From NCBI RefSeq assembly GCF_004155535.1, contig NZ_RYUH01000004.1, positions 62,001 to 126,000 on the forward strand: DNA of 64,000 bases, given 5' to 3'. This DNA is from Bifidobacterium pseudolongum subsp. globosum. GTDB lineage: Bacteria > Actinomycetota > Actinomycetes > Actinomycetales > Bifidobacteriaceae. Below, one piece after another: positions 48,842-58,035 of the stretch. Within the stretch, counting starts at the first letter, position 1. Every line of letters starts with the position of its first letter. The notes under the pieces were generated by a model, which was not told where the DNA came from, made no database searches, and saw nothing but the letters and a program-made list of their open reading frames with translations. Both the position numbers and the translations under genes were made by a program.

Positions 48842-48979
48842 GCTACGGGTAGTGTTCTTTGTGCTACGGGTAGTGCTTCCGCGCCTGATTCCCAGCTACA
48901 AACGTTGGAAAATGGGGGTTTGTAGGGAGGGGCGATCTGGGAAAGCACTACCCGTAGCAAAAGAAGCACTACCCGTAGC
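48842..48979. repeat. family A element, copy 3 (138 bp)
   Basis: Left boxes GCTACGGGTAGTG at 48842 and 48863; right inverted boxes at 48946 and 48967; both steps 21 bp. Core CGTTGGAAAATGG on the plus strand. Inner arms CCCAG/CTGGG and TACAAAC/GTTTGTA give further nested pairing. Confidence 0.9.
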
Positions 48980-49114
48980 GATACAAGGGGCACAGTTGGC
49001 ACCCTGGGTTCGCACTGCGGCGCACATGATCGCGTCGGCACGGCAAACGATGGTGTAGATGAGACAGCTGGCGGTGGGCGACATTGTCGGTGGTGCCGAT
49101 GACACAACTGACAA

Positions 49115-49151
49115 TGTGGATAAGTGTGGATAGTCGACCGTCCGACCACAT
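49115..49151 (+). promoter_or_regulatory. tadZ promoter motif with DnaA-like boxes
   Basis: TGTGGATAA (49115-49123) and TGTGGATA (49125-49132) precede GACCGTCCGACCACAT. The 26-base block at 49126-49151 matches 23 of 26 bases of a block upstream of flp (52812-52837). It ends 49 bases before the tadZ start used here. Confidence 0.65.
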
Positions 49152-49200
49152 AGGCCAGCACAGTTTGGCCCGCACTGCGCGCATGCCGTTCAATCGAACC

Positions 49201-50259
49201 ATGAATACAGCAGTAATGCCCTTGGGCAACATCCAGACACCGTTCGCACACCGCGATACCGCGCAATCGCCCGGCAGTCGCCGCACGACGCTCGAACCGC
49301 AGCGGTTCTACGTGCCGCACCAACAGGAGCCCGCGCGCGCCGCATCCCGCTCGGGTGTGGGCGTGCGCTGGGCGCCGGTCGCGCCGGCGCATGAGGCGCT
49401 CGCCGATCCGGCGCCCGAGCGCGAGTGCGTGACGGTCGCCGGACGCAACGTCATCACATGCACGTCCGCGAGCGGCGGCATCGGCACCACGCTCACGGCG
49501 GCGATCCTGGCGCAGCAGCTCGCCAAGCGCCATGCGTCCACTGCGCTCGTCGATGCCGACCTGCGTGTGGCCGGCGGTGGCCTCGACGTGATGCTCGGCT
49601 TGGAGCATGAGCGCGGGGTGCGGTGGCACGACGTGCACGCGCCGCTCGGCCAGCTCAACGGCCCCGCGTTGCAGCGCAAGCTGCCGAAGTGGAAGGGCGT
49701 GTCCGTCCTTTCGCACAATCCGTGGCAGGGCGAGGCGCCGGACTGGTGGGAAGTGCAGGCGGCGGTGCAGGCGCTCGCGCAGGAAGACGATGCGGTTGTC
49801 GTGGACGCCGGCCGCGGCGAGATGATCGAACAGGTCGCCACGCTTGTGGAGGCCTCGCACATTGTGTTCGTCGAACTTTCGGTGCTGGGGCTCGCCCGCG
49901 CGCAGATGCACATCGAATGGCTGGAGCAGGTCGGTCTGAACAGTGTGGAGCAGCGCCACACCCCACCCGGCATTGGGCAGGAAGTACGCCCGATGGCGGC
50001 GGTGCCGGGGCAGATCGTGGCGGTCGTGGGCGTCGAGCCGCGCGGCACGATACGCGAGCGCGGCATGGTCATGCCCGACGATGCCACGTCGTATCTGGGG
50101 CGCGATGTGCTTGGCACGCTGCGCGCGGACGGGCATCTGTGCGGCGACGTGCTGGAAGGGATTGGCGTGCGCGCGGTGCCACGCAGGAACCGCGCGGTCA
50201 TCGATGAGCTGACGTCGATCGCGGAGCATGCCTGCGCGCTCGACGGCCGGCGTGACTGA
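49201..50259 (+). CDS. tadZ: Tad pilus assembly localisation protein, TadZ/CpaE-like
   Basis: A 352-aa ParA/MinD-superfamily protein that marks the pole or site for Tad pilus assembly. The deviant Walker A reads SASGGIGTTLTAAIL: the usual Lys is replaced, as in many TadZ proteins. DADLRVAGGGLDVMLG and DAVVVDAGRGEM follow. The start is uncertain (49201 or 49183); no ribosome-binding site is visible. First gene of tadZABC. Confidence 0.82.
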   Translation: MNTAVMPLGNIQTPFAHRDTAQSPGSRRTTLEPQRFYVPHQQEPARAASRSGVGVRWAPVAPAHEALADPAPERECVTVAGRNVITCTSASGGIGTTLTAAILAQQLAKRHASTALVDADLRVAGGGLDVMLGLEHERGVRWHDVHAPLGQLNGPALQRKLPKWKGVSVLSHNPWQGEAPDWWEVQAAVQALAQEDDAVVVDAGRGEMIEQVATLVEASHIVFVELSVLGLARAQMHIEWLEQVGLNSVEQRHTPPGIGQEVRPMAAVPGQIVAVVGVEPRGTIRERGMVMPDDATSYLGRDVLGTLRADGHLCGDVLEGIGVRAVPRRNRAVIDELTSIAEHACALDGRRD

Positions 50260-50275
50260 GGCGTGCGAAAGGTGG

Positions 50276-51478
50276 ATGATGGCGATGGGACATACAGCAG
50301 TGGCGCGCACGGCGGTACAGCGCACGGGCGCGATGACACCCGAACATGGCTGGCATATGGTGCCGGCGGGAGCACAGGAATCCACACAAGCAGCTGTGCG
50401 GTCGGGCGCGCAGCGGTCCGCGCCAACACTCGCGCAGCAAACCGCGCCACAGTCTGCGACGGCGTTGCAGCTCGGCCCGCTCGAGCGGTTCGCGCGCGAC
50501 GGCACCGTGACCGATGTGGTGGTGACGTGCGACGGCACGGTGTGGATCGACTGCGGGCGCGGCATGCAGCTTGCGCACACCGCGATCCCGTTGCACGACC
50601 CGCATGTGCTGCGCGATTTCGCCGTGCGGCTGTGCGCCCAACTGGGCTGCCGGCTCGACGAATCACGCCCGATCGCCGACGCGAGCGCCCCGGACGGCAC
50701 GCGCGTGCACGCGGTCGTCGCGCCGATTGTGCCGCATGGCGCGTCGATTTCGATCCGCTTCCCCGACCGCGTGTCGCCCGACTTGGAAGTGCTGGCGCGG
50801 TTGGGCATGTGCCCCGCGCCGTGGGTGCCGTTGTTGCGGCTGTTGGTGCAGGGCCGCGCGAATGTGCTCATCACCGGCGGCACCGGCGTGGGCAAGACGA
50901 CGCTGCTCAAGGCGCTGCTGGCCTGTTGTGCGCCCCAGGAGCGCATCGTCACGGTCGAGGAGGTGCGCGAACTGCACGCCGTGCCGCACGCGCACACGGT
51001 GTCGCTTGTGGCGCGCGCGGCGAACGTCGAAGGCAAGGGCGCGGTGGGGCTGCCCGACCTTGTCAAGGCGACGCTGCGCATGCGGCCCGACCGTGTGGTG
51101 GTCGGTGAATGCCGCGGCGAAGAGGTAGCTGATCTGTTGCGGGCGTTGAATTCGGGGCACCGGGGGTCGTTCACCACGGTGCACGCGGATTCGGTGGCGC
51201 GTGTGCCGGGCCGGCTCATCGCCTTGGGTCTGCTTGCGGGGCTCGAACCGCGCGCGACGGCGATGCTGGCGGACGGCGCGTTCGACGTGCTGCTGCACTT
51301 GGAACGGGGCTCGCAATGCCGGCGCATCGCGCAGATCGGCATGGTGCAATGCGTGGACGGCCGCCTGCGCGGGCGCGTGGTGGCGCAGTGGAGTGGCACG
51401 GGCAATGCGGTGGCCGGTGAGGCGTGGAGTGATTTCGTCGCGCAGTGGAAGACGCGCGGGGCTGGAGGCGGGGCATGA
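50276..51478 (+). CDS. tadA: Tad pilus ATPase TadA
   Basis: A 400-aa type II/IV secretion ATPase that powers pilus extension. Walker A GGTGVGKTTLLKALL (about residues 200-214), the Glu-rich VTVEEVRELH, the His-box segment KATLRMRPDRVVVGECRGEE and GHRGSFTTVHADS are intact. AAAGGTGG lies before the ATG at 50276. Its stop overlaps tadB. Confidence 0.93.
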   Translation: MMAMGHTAVARTAVQRTGAMTPEHGWHMVPAGAQESTQAAVRSGAQRSAPTLAQQTAPQSATALQLGPLERFARDGTVTDVVVTCDGTVWIDCGRGMQLAHTAIPLHDPHVLRDFAVRLCAQLGCRLDESRPIADASAPDGTRVHAVVAPIVPHGASISIRFPDRVSPDLEVLARLGMCPAPWVPLLRLLVQGRANVLITGGTGVGKTTLLKALLACCAPQERIVTVEEVRELHAVPHAHTVSLVARAANVEGKGAVGLPDLVKATLRMRPDRVVVGECRGEEVADLLRALNSGHRGSFTTVHADSVARVPGRLIALGLLAGLEPRATAMLADGAFDVLLHLERGSQCRRIAQIGMVQCVDGRLRGRVVAQWSGTGNAVAGEAWSDFVAQWKTRGAGGGA

Positions 51479-52224
51479 ACCGGTTGGCGTGGTGGGCGGC
51501 GCTGTGCGTGGGCGCCGCTGTATGGCTGTGCATGCGTGCGCCGCACGCGCGGCTGCGGGATGCGCACGATGCGCCGGGTGTGCGCGCCGACGAAGCGCGC
51601 GCTGATTCGGGCAATCAGGGGGTGAGCGTGGCGCTCGCGGGCGTCGTCGCCTCGTTGCAGGGCGGTGCCGGCGTGCTCGAGGCGCTGTGCCGTCAATTCG
51701 AGGTGCCGCAACTGCACGTCCGTGCCCGCGCCTCGCCGCTGACCAGTCCGTGCAGCGAACTGCCGCACGGGCTCGTGGCGCACGCAGCGGTGACGGACGC
51801 CAACGGCGACTGCGACGCCGAGGCAATAGCAGTGTTGCTGCAGGCGCACAGGCTCGCGGAGGAGACCGATGCGCAGATTCGCGCCGCCGCACACGGCATA
51901 TGCGCGGCATATGGGGTGAGTCGCCGGCTCGGTTGCCCGGCCGCGCGCTGTTTCGACGCGGTGCGTGAATCATACGCGCGTCTGCGGCTGCGCGAAGACC
52001 TCAAGCGCAACGCGTTCGCCGTGCCGCGCTCCACGGTGCGCATGCTCATGGGGCTTCCGGCCGTCACGGTGGCGTTGGGTGAATTGCTCGGCGCGCATCC
52101 CCTCGGCGTGCTGTTCGGTTCGGTGCAGGGGGTGTGCTGCCTGCTGCTCGGCTCCGTCTGCTATGCCGTGGGCGCCACGTGGATGCATCGGCTGATGCTC
52201 GCGATGATCGGCGCACCGCCATGA
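51475..52224 (+). CDS. tadB: Tad platform membrane protein TadB
   Basis: A 249-aa type II secretion F-domain-like protein. An N-terminal helix (LAWWAALCVGAAVWLCM) leads to a cytoplasmic domain with a GVVASLQGGAGVLEALCRQF motif and C-terminal helices (MLMGLPAVTVALGELLG and VQGVCCLLLGSVCYAVG). Four-base ATGA overlaps link it to tadA before and tadC after. Confidence 0.82.
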   Translation: MNRLAWWAALCVGAAVWLCMRAPHARLRDAHDAPGVRADEARADSGNQGVSVALAGVVASLQGGAGVLEALCRQFEVPQLHVRARASPLTSPCSELPHGLVAHAAVTDANGDCDAEAIAVLLQAHRLAEETDAQIRAAAHGICAAYGVSRRLGCPAARCFDAVRESYARLRLREDLKRNAFAVPRSTVRMLMGLPAVTVALGELLGAHPLGVLFGSVQGVCCLLLGSVCYAVGATWMHRLMLAMIGAPP

Positions 52225-52805
52225 TCGCGCTGACGGGGCCGGCATGGATGGTGGTGGCCGCGTGCTGCGCGGCGGCGGCCGTATGGTGGCTGCCCGCGCC
52301 GCCCGTGCGGCTGCAGGACGTGCGCGCCGGCGCGCCCCGTGATGACGACTGGGAGCCTTCGGGCACCTTGGTGATCGCGCTCGTCATCGCGGCGCTTGAG
52401 CAAGGCGCATCGATTCCCGCCGCACTGCGCACCGTGGGCACCTGCTGCGGCCCCGCGTGCGCCAACGCTCTCGCCGCCGTGGCCGGTGCACTCGAGCGGG
52501 GCGTGCCGTGGGACGACGCCTGGAGTGTGGCAAGCGCGCTCGTGGACGAGCCGGGCACGCGCGGCCTGGCCGCCGTGCTGCACACGCTCGACGACGCGCT
52601 GCGCTCGCCGTGGCTAGACGGCTCGGCGGCCGTGCCGCGGTTGCGCGCCGCCGCCGAACAATTGGACTCACTCGAGCGCATGCGCATCGAGCGCGCGGCT
52701 TCCACGCTTTCGGTGCGGCTGCTGCTGCCGATGGGCCTATGTTTTCTGCCGGCGTTCCTGTGCATCGCCGTGGTGCCGACGATCATGTCGTTTGTGCAGG
52801 GCTGA
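52221..52805 (+). CDS. tadC: Tad platform membrane protein TadC
   Basis: A 194-aa partner of TadB: N-terminal helix (AWMVVAACCAAAAVWWL), a short F-domain (LVIALVIAALEQGASIPAAL) and a C-terminal helix (LLLPMGLCFLPAFLCIAVVP). Last gene of the tadZABC unit; no gene for the prepilin peptidase (tadV) follows. Confidence 0.8.
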   Translation: MIALTGPAWMVVAACCAAAAVWWLPAPPVRLQDVRAGAPRDDDWEPSGTLVIALVIAALEQGASIPAALRTVGTCCGPACANALAAVAGALERGVPWDDAWSVASALVDEPGTRGLAAVLHTLDDALRSPWLDGSAAVPRLRAAAEQLDSLERMRIERAASTLSVRLLLPMGLCFLPAFLCIAVVPTIMSFVQG

Positions 52806-52810
52806 AGGAA

Positions 52811-52837
52811 TGTGGATAACTGACCGTCCGACCACAT
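52811..52837 (+). promoter_or_regulatory. flp promoter motif matching the tadZ promoter
   Basis: TGTGGATAA (52811-52819) followed by GACCGTCCGACCACAT (52822-52837). The 26-base block at 52812-52837 is the second copy of the tadZ motif, 110 bases before the flp start. Similarity continues weakly downstream (GCACAGTGG and CGAATACAG against GCACAGTTTGG and TGAATACAG). Confidence 0.65.
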
Positions 52838-52947
52838 GCCCCCGTCGGGCTGGACGCGCAGACGCACATGGCGCACAGTGGACCCACGCCCCGCAACAGG
52901 GGCGCCATACAACCGAATACAGAACACCTTGAGGAATGGAGTGCATC

Positions 52948-53232
52948 ATGAACGAACTCACCGCCATCAATGGAGATGGCTTCGCAACCCGCCACAGCTT
53001 CGTCGGCGGGGTCGGGGATTGGGCGGCCCGTGCGCAGCGCGCGGCCGTCATGCTCGACGCACGCTGGCGCACGTTGGCCGCCGAGCCGGAGGAAGGCGCC
53101 GCCACGGCCGAATACGCTGTGGTGCTTGTGGCGGCCACCGGCTTTGCAGCCATACTCGTGGCATTGCTCAAATCAGACACCATCAAGACGCTCTTGACGA
53201 ACATCGTCAAGAAGGCGCTGAGTGTCGCCTAG
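52948..53232 (+). CDS. flp: Flp-type pilin precursor, DUF4244-like
   Basis: A 94-aa pilin subunit. The prepilin motif EEGAATAEYAVVLVAAT gives a predicted cut after Gly50, then one hydrophobic helix and a short tail (LLKSDTIKTLLTNIVKKAL). A leader of ~50 residues is much longer than the usual 15-25. TGGAG lies 7-11 bases before the ATG at 52948. First gene of flp-tadE-tadF. Confidence 0.85.
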   Translation: MNELTAINGDGFATRHSFVGGVGDWAARAQRAAVMLDARWRTLAAEPEEGAATAEYAVVLVAATGFAAILVALLKSDTIKTLLTNIVKKALSVA

Positions 53233-53234
53233 CG

Positions 53235-53636
53235 ATGCGCGGCACCAACGGCGCCGGTGCCGTGCGGCACATGGCGCAACGTCTTGGACGCTGGCTCCGG
53301 GCGCACGACGAGGGGGCGGCCACCGCGGAATTCGCGGTGGTCCTCCCCGCCGTGGTGGTCATGCTCGCCCTGCTGCTCTACACGGCCCGCGCGTGTGTCG
53401 TGCAGTTGGAATGCCAGGATGCGGCGGCCGCCGTGGCGCGCCAGCTCGTGGTGCTCGACGGTGACGTCGCCGCAGCGCGCGCCTCGGCAGGCGCCGGCGC
53501 GCATGTCGCGGTGACAGGCGAAGCGGACCGGTACGTCGTGACCACAACGTGCAGGGTCGTGTCCGATCCGCTGCACGTGATTCCCGGCAGTGTGCACGGC
53601 AATGCAGTGGGGGTGAAACAGGATGGACAGGCATAG
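53235..53636 (+). CDS. tadE: TadE-like pseudopilin
   Basis: A 133-aa minor pilin-like protein. HDEGAATAEFAVVLPAVVVM combines the prepilin-type cut site (after Gly27) with a long hydrophobic helix, as in TadE. The C-terminal part is predicted to lie outside. It starts two bases after flp; a later ATG at 53271 would leave only a few residues before the cut site. It overlaps tadF by 14 bases. Confidence 0.8.
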   Translation: MRGTNGAGAVRHMAQRLGRWLRAHDEGAATAEFAVVLPAVVVMLALLLYTARACVVQLECQDAAAAVARQLVVLDGDVAAARASAGAGAHVAVTGEADRYVVTTTCRVVSDPLHVIPGSVHGNAVGVKQDGQA

Positions 53637-54114
53637 CATCGGCAGCGCCGTGCGGCGCATGCGCGACAAGTTCTCCGCGCATGACGCGGGCAGCGCCACG
53701 ATGGCCGGCGTGGCGCTCGTGTGCGCGGCGGCCCTGCTGCTCAGCCTGATCGCTGCCGGCGGCAACATCGTGCTGCGGCGCGGGCAGGCGCGCACAGTGG
53801 CCGATCTGGCCGCGGTCGGCGCGGCGCAGGCGCTGTGGTACGGCGAAACGGAAACGCCGTGCGTTCTCGCTGGGCATATCGCCAGCGCGAACGGCGGCGC
53901 AATCGAGTCCTGCATGGTGGATGGTGACGACGTGCAGGTGCGTGCGCGTGTGGCCACACAAGTGCCGTTCGTACGGCATGTCACGGCGCAGGCGCGCGCC
54001 GGCCCGCGCCCATGCGCCACCACGGGAGCCGTGCAACACGCGCAGGCAACGGGGCATTCCGCGTGCACAGGTGCGCGCCCGCGCCCCACACGGGTGATGC
54101 AGCCTGTATTTTAG
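53623..54114 (+). CDS. tadF: TadF/TadG-like pseudopilin
   Basis: A 163-aa secreted or membrane protein with HDAGSATMAGVALVCAAALL, a prepilin-like Gly and helix, then LRRGQARTVADLAAVGAAQA typical of actinobacterial TadE/G-like proteins of Flp loci. The tail is Pro/Arg/Thr-rich. Last gene of the Flp unit. Confidence 0.75.
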   Translation: MDRHSIGSAVRRMRDKFSAHDAGSATMAGVALVCAAALLLSLIAAGGNIVLRRGQARTVADLAAVGAAQALWYGETETPCVLAGHIASANGGAIESCMVDGDDVQVRARVATQVPFVRHVTAQARAGPRPCATTGAVQHAQATGHSACTGARPRPTRVMQPVF

Positions 54115-54159
54115 TAGCAGCACTACGCGAATCATCGCGAGAAGGAAACAGGGCACATT

Positions 54160-56442
54160 ATGGCATTAGCGTTATATCGTCGGTACCGTCCAGACACGTT
54201 CGCGGGCGTTATCGGGCAGGATCAGGTGACCGTGCCGCTCATGCGCGCGCTCGACGAACACAAGCTCACGCATGCGTATCTGTTCTCGGGCCCGCGCGGC
54301 TGCGGCAAGACGAGCTCGGCGCGCATCCTGGCGCGCTGCGTCAACTGCGCGGAAGGCCCCACGTCGCAGCCGTGCGGCGTCTGCGAAAGCTGCCGTGACC
54401 TGGCGACCGGAGGCCCCGGTTCGATCGACGTGGTGGAGATCGACGCCGCGAGCCACAACGGCGTGGACGACGCGCGCGAACTGCGCGAACGCGCGGGGTT
54501 CGCGCCGGCGCGCGACCGCTACAAGATCTTCATCCTCGACGAGGCGCACATGGTGACCCAGCAGGGGTTCAACGCGCTGCTCAAGATCGTGGAGGAGCCG
54601 CCGGAGCATGTGATGTTCATCTTCGCCACGACCGAGCCCGAAAAGGTGATCGGCACGATCCGCTCGCGCACGCACCATTACCCGTTCCGCCTGGTGCCGC
54701 CCGAGGTGATGGGGCCGTACCTTGAGGAGATCTGCGAACATGAGCAGATCGAGGCCGAGCCCGGTGTGCTGCGCCTGGCGATGCGCGCGGGCGGTGGTTC
54801 GGTGCGCGACACGCTTTCGGTGCTCGACCAGCTCATGGTGGGCGCGGTGGACGGCGAGATCTCGTATGACGCCGCTGTGGCGCTGCTCGGTTTCACGCCC
54901 GACGTGCTGATCGGCACAGCGATCGACGCGATCATCGACCACGACGGCGCGAAGCTGTACGACGTGATCCAGAAGGTGATCGTCGGCGGGTTCGACGCGC
55001 GCCGCTTTGTGGAGGACCTGTTGGCGCGCACGCGCGACCTGCTCGTGCTCACACTCGGCGGCGACCAAGCCGAACGCGTGCTGAGCGACGACGCCGCGGT
55101 CGAGGACCTCGAGCAACTGCATAGGCAGGCCAAGGCGCTGGGTTTGCCGACGCTCACGGCCATGGCCGAGACGATGGACGACGCGCTCGTGCATATGGCC
55201 GGCGCGATCTCACCACGCATGCGGCTCGAATTGCTCGCCGCGAAATTGCTCGCCGGCCGCGAGACCGGCTATGCGGCGATCAACACGCCCGCCAAGGCGA
55301 CCGCCGACGATCCCACGAAACCCGCGCCGCACGGCGGCTTCATCGCCAATCAGGCCAAGGTCCAACAGCAGCCGGCGCCTGCGCAAGCAGCACAGCAGAC
55401 GGCGCCCGCGCAGTCCACCACGCAGCCGGCGGCCCAACCGCACGCCGTGCCTGAGCCGGCCACCGCACCCGCCTGGCCCGACATGGCGGCCCGCACGCCT
55501 GCCCAGTCCACACCATCCACGCAGGCCGCCGCCCAACCCGACGGCAGCCCCGACGAGCGTTGGGACGCGTTGGTGCGCGGCCTGCCCTCGGATGTGCGTG
55601 CATACGTGGACCGCACCAAGGTGCCGCGCATCAACCTTGCGCAGGACCCGCGCACCGGCCGCTCGCGACTGTGGATCAAGTTCGACACCCCGATGAGCAA
55701 ATACGCGTTCGCGCTCGCCGTCAGTGCCGAAAGCGTGGACGGCACCACGAAGGTCGTGGATATTCTGCGCGCCCAAGTGCGCCGCGTGTTCGGCCCGCAG
55801 GTGGCGCTCGCACCGACCGAGAAAATGGCCGACGGCCAGGTGGCGCCGCCGCTGAGCAAACTGCCGGCCGACCAGCAGCAGCGCATCAAAGCGCAGCTGC
55901 TGGCCGGCAGCCTGCAGTCGCAGATCGCAGGGCGTGCGGAACGCGAACCCAGCGAGCACAGCGCTGCGGCCGGCGAGGCGACGTCGGACGCCGACGCCGT
56001 GCACCGAGCCGCGCCCGCGCAATCTGCACCCGCTGCCTCGGCCGCGGCGCCCGCGCTCGACGACATCGACCCGTGGGCGTACCCGGAAGACGAGCAGACG
56101 CACATCGACTTCGACCGCGTCTCGTCGTTCGAACAGCAGGCGGCGCAGGCGCGCGCTGCCAAGCCCGACGACCCGTGGCAGCGCATGCCGGGGGAGTCGG
56201 CGCCGGGCCGTGCGCCTGCGCAGCCCGAGGCCGCCGAGCCTGTGCAGCCCGAGCCTGCGCCACAGGTGGATCCGGATGAGGACGAGTATTCGATGACCGA
56301 CGAATCCATCAGCACGTCGATGATGATGGATCTGGACGCCGTCAAGGAATTATTCGACGTCAAGTCTGTTGAGGATTTCAGCGCCGACGACCCGAAGAAC
56401 CCGCGCAACCTGCAGGCGCAGAAACACCACGACGAGCACTGA
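54160..56442 (+). CDS. dnaX: DNA polymerase III subunit gamma/tau
   Basis: A 760-aa clamp-loader motor. RRYRPDTFAGVIGQDQV starts it; Walker A GPRGCGKTSSARIL (about residues 44-57), a Cys cluster CVNCAEGP-x-CGVCESC, Walker B FILDEAHMV and sensor SRTHHYPF follow. The long Ala/Pro/Gln-rich middle leads to a tau-like C-terminal domain ending in an acidic stretch. It precedes recR with a 35-base gap, the usual pairing. Confidence 0.96.
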   Translation: MALALYRRYRPDTFAGVIGQDQVTVPLMRALDEHKLTHAYLFSGPRGCGKTSSARILARCVNCAEGPTSQPCGVCESCRDLATGGPGSIDVVEIDAASHNGVDDARELRERAGFAPARDRYKIFILDEAHMVTQQGFNALLKIVEEPPEHVMFIFATTEPEKVIGTIRSRTHHYPFRLVPPEVMGPYLEEICEHEQIEAEPGVLRLAMRAGGGSVRDTLSVLDQLMVGAVDGEISYDAAVALLGFTPDVLIGTAIDAIIDHDGAKLYDVIQKVIVGGFDARRFVEDLLARTRDLLVLTLGGDQAERVLSDDAAVEDLEQLHRQAKALGLPTLTAMAETMDDALVHMAGAISPRMRLELLAAKLLAGRETGYAAINTPAKATADDPTKPAPHGGFIANQAKVQQQPAPAQAAQQTAPAQSTTQPAAQPHAVPEPATAPAWPDMAARTPAQSTPSTQAAAQPDGSPDERWDALVRGLPSDVRAYVDRTKVPRINLAQDPRTGRSRLWIKFDTPMSKYAFALAVSAESVDGTTKVVDILRAQVRRVFGPQVALAPTEKMADGQVAPPLSKLPADQQQRIKAQLLAGSLQSQIAGRAEREPSEHSAAAGEATSDADAVHRAAPAQSAPAASAAAPALDDIDPWAYPEDEQTHIDFDRVSSFEQQAAQARAAKPDDPWQRMPGESAPGRAPAQPEAAEPVQPEPAPQVDPDEDEYSMTDESISTSMMMDLDAVKELFDVKSVEDFSADDPKNPRNLQAQKHHDEH

Positions 56443-56477
56443 CCGGCGCATACGACTAGGAGGATCAGGAGACGGCA

Positions 56478-57080
56478 ATGGCCTTGGCTTATGACGGTGC
56501 GATCCAGCGCCTTATCGACTCGTTCGCGAGCCTGCCCGGCATCGGGCCCAAAGGCGCGCAGCGCATCGCGTTCTATCTGCTCGGCGCGCCCGACGACGAG
56601 GCGCAGCGCCTCACCGAGGCCATCGCCGAGGTCAAGGCGAAAGTGAAGTTCTGCGAGATCTGCGGCAACGTGTGCGAAACGAGCCCGTGCACGGTGTGCG
56701 CCGACCCGCGCAGGGACCACACGGTGATCTGCGTCGTCGAAGAGCCGAAAGACGTGATGAGCATCGAGCGCACGCGCGAATACCGCGGCCTCTACCATGT
56801 GCTCGGCGGCGCGATCAACCCGATGGCCAACATCGGCCCCAACGACCTCAACATCGCCCAACTGCTCAACCGCCTGCAGACCGACGAAGTCAAGGAGATC
56901 ATTGTGGCGCTCAACCCGAACATCGAAGGCGAGGCCACCACAACGTACCTGAGCCGGCTGCTCACCCCGCTCGACGTGAAGGTCACGCGGCTCGCGAGCG
57001 GCCTGCCGGTGGGCGGCGACCTGGAATACGCCGACGAGATCACGCTCTCGCGCGCGCTGCAGGGGCGCCGCGCGGTCTGA
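56478..57080 (+). CDS. recR: recombination protein RecR
   Basis: A 200-aa protein of the RecFOR gap-repair pathway. Helix-hairpin-helix [14 protein letters not shown] (residues ~18-31), a Cys4 zinc finger [16 protein letters not shown], and a Toprim domain with [14 protein letters not shown] and [15 protein letters not shown]. Standard length. Confidence 0.97.
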   Translation: MALAYDGAIQRLIDSFASLPGIGPKGAQRIAFYLLGAPDDEAQRLTEAIAEVKAKVKFCEICGNVCETSPCTVCADPRRDHTVICVVEEPKDVMSIERTREYRGLYHVLGGAINPMANIGPNDLNIAQLLNRLQTDEVKEIIVALNPNIEGEATTTYLSRLLTPLDVKVTRLASGLPVGGDLEYADEITLSRALQGRRAV

Positions 57081-57213
57081 GACTGCCCGGTTTTTCCGCA
57101 TTATGGTCGGCACTGTGGAATCGCGTGCGCGGTTCCATATAATAATCACGCTTCCCGCGTACACTGAAACGCGTACCGAGGGACGGTTCACCAGACAAGA
57201 AGATTGGATAGCA

Positions 57214-57975
57214 GTGGCTCTTATCGTGCAGAAATACGGCGGTTCGTCTGTCGCCGACCCCGACTCGATCAAGCGTGTGGCACGGCGCATCATCGAAACC
57301 AAGAACGCCGGCAACGACGTGGCGGTGGTGGTTTCGGCGATGGGAGACACCACCGACGACCTCATCGACCAGGCGCTGAGCATCGATTCCGACCCGCCGG
57401 CGCGCGAAATGGACATGCTCATGACCGCGGGCGAGCGCATCTCGATGAGCCTGCTGGCCATGGCGATCCACGCGGCGGGCTCGCACGCCTATTCGTTCAC
57501 CGGCTCGCAGGCCGGGTTCATGACCGACGCGCAGTTCGGCGCCGCGCATATCCGCGCCGTCAAGCCGGACCGTGTGCGCCGCGCGCTCGACAAGGGCAGT
57601 GTGGCGATTGTGGCCGGATTCCAAGGCGAGAACGAGCGCGGCGACGCCACGACGCTCGGCCGCGGCGGCTCCGACACGTCCGCCGTCGCGCTCGCTGTGG
57701 CGCTCGGTGCCGACGTGTGCGAAATCTACACCGACGTGGACGGCGTGTTCACCGCCGACCCGCGCATTGTGCCCACGGCCCGCCGCATCCCGGTGATCGG
57801 TTACGACGAGATCCTCGAAATGTCGTCGTGCGGTTCCAAGGTGCTCGCGCTGCGCTGCGTGGAATACGCCCAGCGCTTCAAGATGCCCTTGCACGTGCGC
57901 AGCTCCTTCTCTCACCGCAGCGGCACGCTCGTGGTGCCTGAAGGCGTGGACCCGCACACCCTGCCCAATCTCTAG
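57214..57975 (+). CDS. lysC: aspartokinase catalytic (alpha) subunit
   Basis: A 253-aa kinase domain that starts lysine/threonine/methionine synthesis. [20 protein letters not shown] is the signature; [20 protein letters not shown] and [16 protein letters not shown] are intact. It lacks the regulatory ACT domains, which are encoded by the next gene. The start is GTG 57214; an ATG at 57103 has no conserved content and overlaps the region after recR. Confidence 0.93.
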   Translation: MALIVQKYGGSSVADPDSIKRVARRIIETKNAGNDVAVVVSAMGDTTDDLIDQALSIDSDPPAREMDMLMTAGERISMSLLAMAIHAAGSHAYSFTGSQAGFMTDAQFGAAHIRAVKPDRVRRALDKGSVAIVAGFQGENERGDATTLGRGGSDTSAVALAVALGADVCEIYTDVDGVFTADPRIVPTARRIPVIGYDEILEMSSCGSKVLALRCVEYAQRFKMPLHVRSSFSHRSGTLVVPEGVDPHTLPNL

Positions 57976-58035
57976 GGGCCCCGGATTTTTCAACCAAACT
58001 TTGTACAGAACCAAGCAGAACCTACGGAGAGCAAC

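Larger units (their letters stand above)
47899..49200. other. 1.3-kb gene-free, repeat-rich gap
   Basis: No supported gene. 47.9-48.5 kb is markedly AT-richer than the neighbourhood. It ends in a possible small RNA with a strong terminator (48381-48499), followed by a 52-bp array (48562-48748), a family A element (48842-48979) and the tadZ promoter motif (49115-49151). Confidence 0.65.
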
